Part shown: positions 6,369 to 8,307 of the stretch, piece by piece
Layout: every line of letters starts with the position of its first letter
Position numbering within the stretch: the stretch's first letter is position 1
DNA from: Prevotella sp. UBA3675
GTDB lineage: Bacteria > Bacteroidota > Bacteroidia > Bacteroidales > Bacteroidaceae
Length of the DNA stretch: 8,307 bases
NCBI GenBank assembly: GCA_002372235.1
Contig: DFJI01000042.1
Coordinates: forward strand, 1 to 8,307
Direction of reading: 5' to 3'
Made by a program: the position numbers and the translations under genes
The notes under the pieces: model-generated
Database searches by the model: none
The model's input: only the letters and a program-made list of their open reading frames with translations
Told to the model about the DNA's origin: nothing

Positions 6369-7952
6369 ATGGTCTATAAATACGACTTTCTGATTATTGG
6401 AGCCGGTGTGGCCGGCATGAGTTATGCCCTGAAAGTGGCACGTGCAAAGAAAGGCACGATATGCATCATCTGCAAGACAAATCTTGACGAGGCGAACACC
6501 TCATTTGCACAAGGCGGCGTAGCCTCGGTAACGAATCTGGCCGTCGATAATTTCGAGAAACATATTGAGGACACCATGATTGCAGGCGACTACATCTCTG
6601 ATCGCGCTGCAGTGGAACAGGTGGTGCGCAAAGCGCCGGAACAGATAAAGGAGCTGGTGCAGTGGGGAGTCAACTTCGACCGCAAGGACGATGGCACTTT
6701 CGACCTGCATCGCGAAGGCGGCCACTCTGAGTTCCGCATTCTTCACCATGCCGACGATACGGGCGCCGAGATTCAGCGTGGACTGATGGCTGCTGTGCGC
6801 GCCTGTCCCGATATCACTGTGAAGGAGAATCACTTCGCTATGGAAATCATCACTCAGCACCACATGGGCGTGCGCGTCACTCGCCGCTCCCCTCACATCA
6901 AGTGCTACGGTGCATACGTGCTGAATCCCGAAGAAACAGTTGACACCTATCTGGCCAAGGTCACACTGATGTGTACGGGAGGTTGCGGAGCCGTCTATCA
7001 GGCAACGACCAATCCTGTCATTGCCACGGGCGACGGCGAGGCGATGGTCTATCGCGCCAAGGGAACGGTTCAGGACATGGAGTTCGTGCAGTTCCACCCC
7101 ACGGCGCTCTATTCGCCCGGAGAAACGCATCCGGCCTTCCTCATCACCGAGGCAATGCGCGGCTATGGCGGCATTCTGCGCCTGCCCAATGGCGAGTCGT
7201 TCATGGAGAAATATGACGAGCGGCTCTCTCTGGCACCACGCGACATCGTGGCCCGTGCCATCGATAAGGAGATGAAGATTCACGGATTAGACCACGTCTG
7301 CCTGGACGTGACTCACAAGAATGCCGAAGAGACTCGTCGCCACTTCCCCAACATCTACCACAAGTGCCTGTCAATGGGCATTGACATCACTACCGACTAC
7401 ATCCCCGTTCGTCCTGCAGCCCACTATATGTGCGGCGGCATCAAGGTCGATCTGAACGGACAGTCGTCTATCGAGCGGCTCTATGCCATCGGTGAATGTT
7501 CATGCACTGGTCTGCATGGCGGCAACCGTCTGGCCTCTAATTCGCTCATCGAGGCGGTGGTCTATGCCGATGCAGCCGCCAAGCACTCCTTAGAGCATGT
7601 TGACCTCTATGAGTTCAACGACAAGGTTCCCGAATGGAACGATGAGGGTACCATGACCAATGAGGAGAAGATTCTGATTACACAGAGCGTGAAGGAGGTG
7701 AACCAGATTATGTCGAACTACGTGGGCATTGTGCGAAGCGACCTGCGCCTGCACCGCGCCTGGGACCGTCTGGACATGCTCTACGAAGAGACCGAGAATC
7801 TCTTCAAGCGCGTGAAAGCCTCAAGAGACATTTGCGAGCTCCGCAACATGATCAACGTGGGCTACCTCATCACCCGTTTTGCCATTGAGCGCAAGGAGAG
7901 CCGGGGCCTACACTTCACCACCGACTATCCTGTACACGCTTACGACAAGTAA
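6369..7952 (+). CDS. nadB: L-aspartate oxidase
   Basis: NadB is a cytoplasmic flavoenzyme that oxidises L-aspartate to iminoaspartate, which quinolinate synthase (NadA) turns into quinolinate, the first steps of de novo NAD synthesis. The 527-residue length is normal. The FAD-binding motif is at the N-terminus (Gly11-x-Gly13-x-x-Gly16), followed by NTSFAQGGVAS (43-53). The active-site residues of the family are all present: Glu116 in HREGGHS, His243 in QFHPTALY, Arg291 in APRDIVAR, His352 in RPAAHYMCGG and Arg387 in GGNRLASNSL, each close in numbering to E. coli Glu121, His244, Arg290, His351 and Arg386. That pattern, with GECSCTGLHGGNRL, separates it from succinate dehydrogenase and fumarate reductase flavoproteins. 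The C-terminal helical domain is complete and ends HFTTDYP. The ATG at 6369 gives the expected N-terminus directly before the FAD fold. nadA and nadC are not adjacent here, and the promoter diverges from dacB. Confidence 0.97.
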   Translation: MVYKYDFLIIGAGVAGMSYALKVARAKKGTICIICKTNLDEANTSFAQGGVASVTNLAVDNFEKHIEDTMIAGDYISDRAAVEQVVRKAPEQIKELVQWGVNFDRKDDGTFDLHREGGHSEFRILHHADDTGAEIQRGLMAAVRACPDITVKENHFAMEIITQHHMGVRVTRRSPHIKCYGAYVLNPEETVDTYLAKVTLMCTGGCGAVYQATTNPVIATGDGEAMVYRAKGTVQDMEFVQFHPTALYSPGETHPAFLITEAMRGYGGILRLPNGESFMEKYDERLSLAPRDIVARAIDKEMKIHGLDHVCLDVTHKNAEETRRHFPNIYHKCLSMGIDITTDYIPVRPAAHYMCGGIKVDLNGQSSIERLYAIGECSCTGLHGGNRLASNSLIEAVVYADAAAKHSLEHVDLYEFNDKVPEWNDEGTMTNEEKILITQSVKEVNQIMSNYVGIVRSDLRLHRAWDRLDMLYEETENLFKRVKASRDICELRNMINVGYLITRFAIERKESRGLHFTTDYPVHAYDK

Positions 7953-8070
7953 ACATGCTTACGATAACACATCCGATGCATTAAATAATATGTAGTCAAA
8001 ATGAAAAGAAAAACGAATCAAAGCATAAGTTAAATACTGAAGTTTCCCATCCCAACAATGAACGTTAATT

Positions 8071-8078
8071 TATTTTTG
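8071..8078 (+). promoter_or_regulatory. Possible -7 promoter box reading into the nested repeat
   Basis: TATTTTTG fits TAnnTTTG and abuts the left outer arm of the nested repeat. A transcript from it would begin near 8083 and include the folded region. In AT-rich DNA such a match can arise by chance. No -33 element is clear, and the following gene is outside the window. Confidence 0.25.
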
Positions 8079-8259
8079 TCAAGAATTAGAGAATAAGAGA
8101 TTTTAAAAAAAAAACTGTATTTAGAATTATTGGGAATTACCCGTCGCAAGCGACTCGAACTATGCAGACTGAAACGGAAATGGCTTGCCATTTCTTCTCA
8201 AATTCCCAATAATTCAAATAAACTACTAAAAGAAAATTCTCTAATTCACTAATTCTTGA
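8079..8259. repeat. Nested inverted-repeat element with two inner hairpins
   Basis: The outer arms (8079-8104 and 8233-8259) pair with two mismatches and one 1-base gap. The inner arms (8124-8138, GAATTATTGGGAATT, and 8201-8215) pair perfectly over 15 bp and extend by five more pairs past a one-base bulge. Inside these lie two small perfect hairpins: GTCGC-aa-GCGAC (8143-8154) and GAAATGGC-tt-GCCATTTC (8177-8194). The order, two concentric stems closing on two side-by-side hairpins, folds as a cloverleaf-like shape in RNA or as a cruciform in DNA. There is no coding content. It could be a structured leader RNA, an ncRNA, or a MITE- or REP-like repeat. I do not recognise it as a named family. 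Confidence 0.75.
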
Positions 8260-8307
8260 TAAATATAAATACAATGAAACTTTAGTCCGATGCGTTTAAC
8301 AAGCCGT

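Larger units (their letters stand above)
7953..8307. other. AT-rich non-coding tail after nadB
   Basis: This 355-bp stretch has no convincing gene. The longest ATG-led peptides noticed are 10 and 12 codons (ATG at 8001 and 8059), with no start signals or recognisable content. It is much richer in A and T than the genes, has a run of ten A at 8105-8114, and carries the nested inverted repeat at 8079-8259. No standard intrinsic terminator for nadB (GC-rich hairpin followed by a T-run) is visible just after the stop. The last 48 bp to the edge show nothing recognisable. Confidence 0.6.

Noticed and set aside
6501..7283. 260-codon minus-strand frame inside nadB
   Set aside because: Shadow of nadB, whose own frame keeps every active-site residue. 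No start signals or domain support.
8141..8170. tRNA fragment: the reverse strand reads GTTCGAGTC like a T-loop
   Set aside because: There is no flanking 5-bp T-stem, acceptor stem or anticodon arm. The bases are better explained by the 8143-8154 hairpin.
8079..8259. Invertible phase-variation switch
   Set aside because: The outer arms are imperfect, no invertase gene is visible and no gene is obviously controlled here. Long reads showing both orientations would be needed.
7972..8293. TCCGATGC repeated at 7972-7979 and 8286-8293 as a target-site duplication around the nested element
   Set aside because: The copies are 100 and 27 bp from the element ends. One 8-bp repeat is expected by chance in a stretch this long.

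Overview
The window looks like a chromosomal housekeeping segment from a member of the Bacteroidota, most likely Bacteroidales close to Prevotella. The grounds are copies of the Bacteroidota -7 promoter box (TAnnTTTG) upstream of the genes, no Shine-Dalgarno-like purine tracts before the starts, moderately GC-rich genes separated by AT-rich gaps, and the style of the proteins. No tRNA, rRNA, CRISPR array, transposase, integrase or phage gene is visible. The taxon is inferred from these traits, not from a database match.

Layout: (1) 1-996, minus strand, a secreted Kelch-like beta-propeller protein cut by the left edge. (2) 997-1152, a divergent promoter region with mirrored -7 boxes inside a 12-bp inverted repeat and an 18-bp dyad over the probable alaS start site. 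(3) 1153-3813, plus strand, alanyl-tRNA synthetase (alaS), complete, with a 9-bp tandem repeat encoding a Ser/Glu-rich insert. (4) 3845-5011, minus strand, an MscS-superfamily mechanosensitive channel of the YbdG type, convergent with alaS. (5) 5029-6225, minus strand, a periplasmic S13-family D-Ala-D-Ala carboxypeptidase (PBP4/DacB type), 17 bp upstream of the channel gene and probably in one transcript with it. (6) 6226-6368, a second divergent promoter region, enclosed by a 27-bp inverted repeat (25/27 matching) whose ends are the two -7 boxes. (7) 6369-7952, plus strand, L-aspartate oxidase (nadB). (8) 7953-8307, 355 bp of AT-rich non-coding DNA holding a nested inverted-repeat structure of about 181 bp.

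The genes are ordinary: translation (alaS), NAD synthesis (nadB), cell-wall remodelling plus osmotic protection (dacB and the channel), and an envelope or secreted Kelch protein. They do not form a new multi-gene system. What the genes leave unexplained is in the gaps: two divergent promoter pairs set in long inverted repeats, and a folded, cloverleaf-like element after nadB. These are candidates for regulatory, structured-RNA or MITE-like repeat elements, and their function cannot be decided from this window alone.
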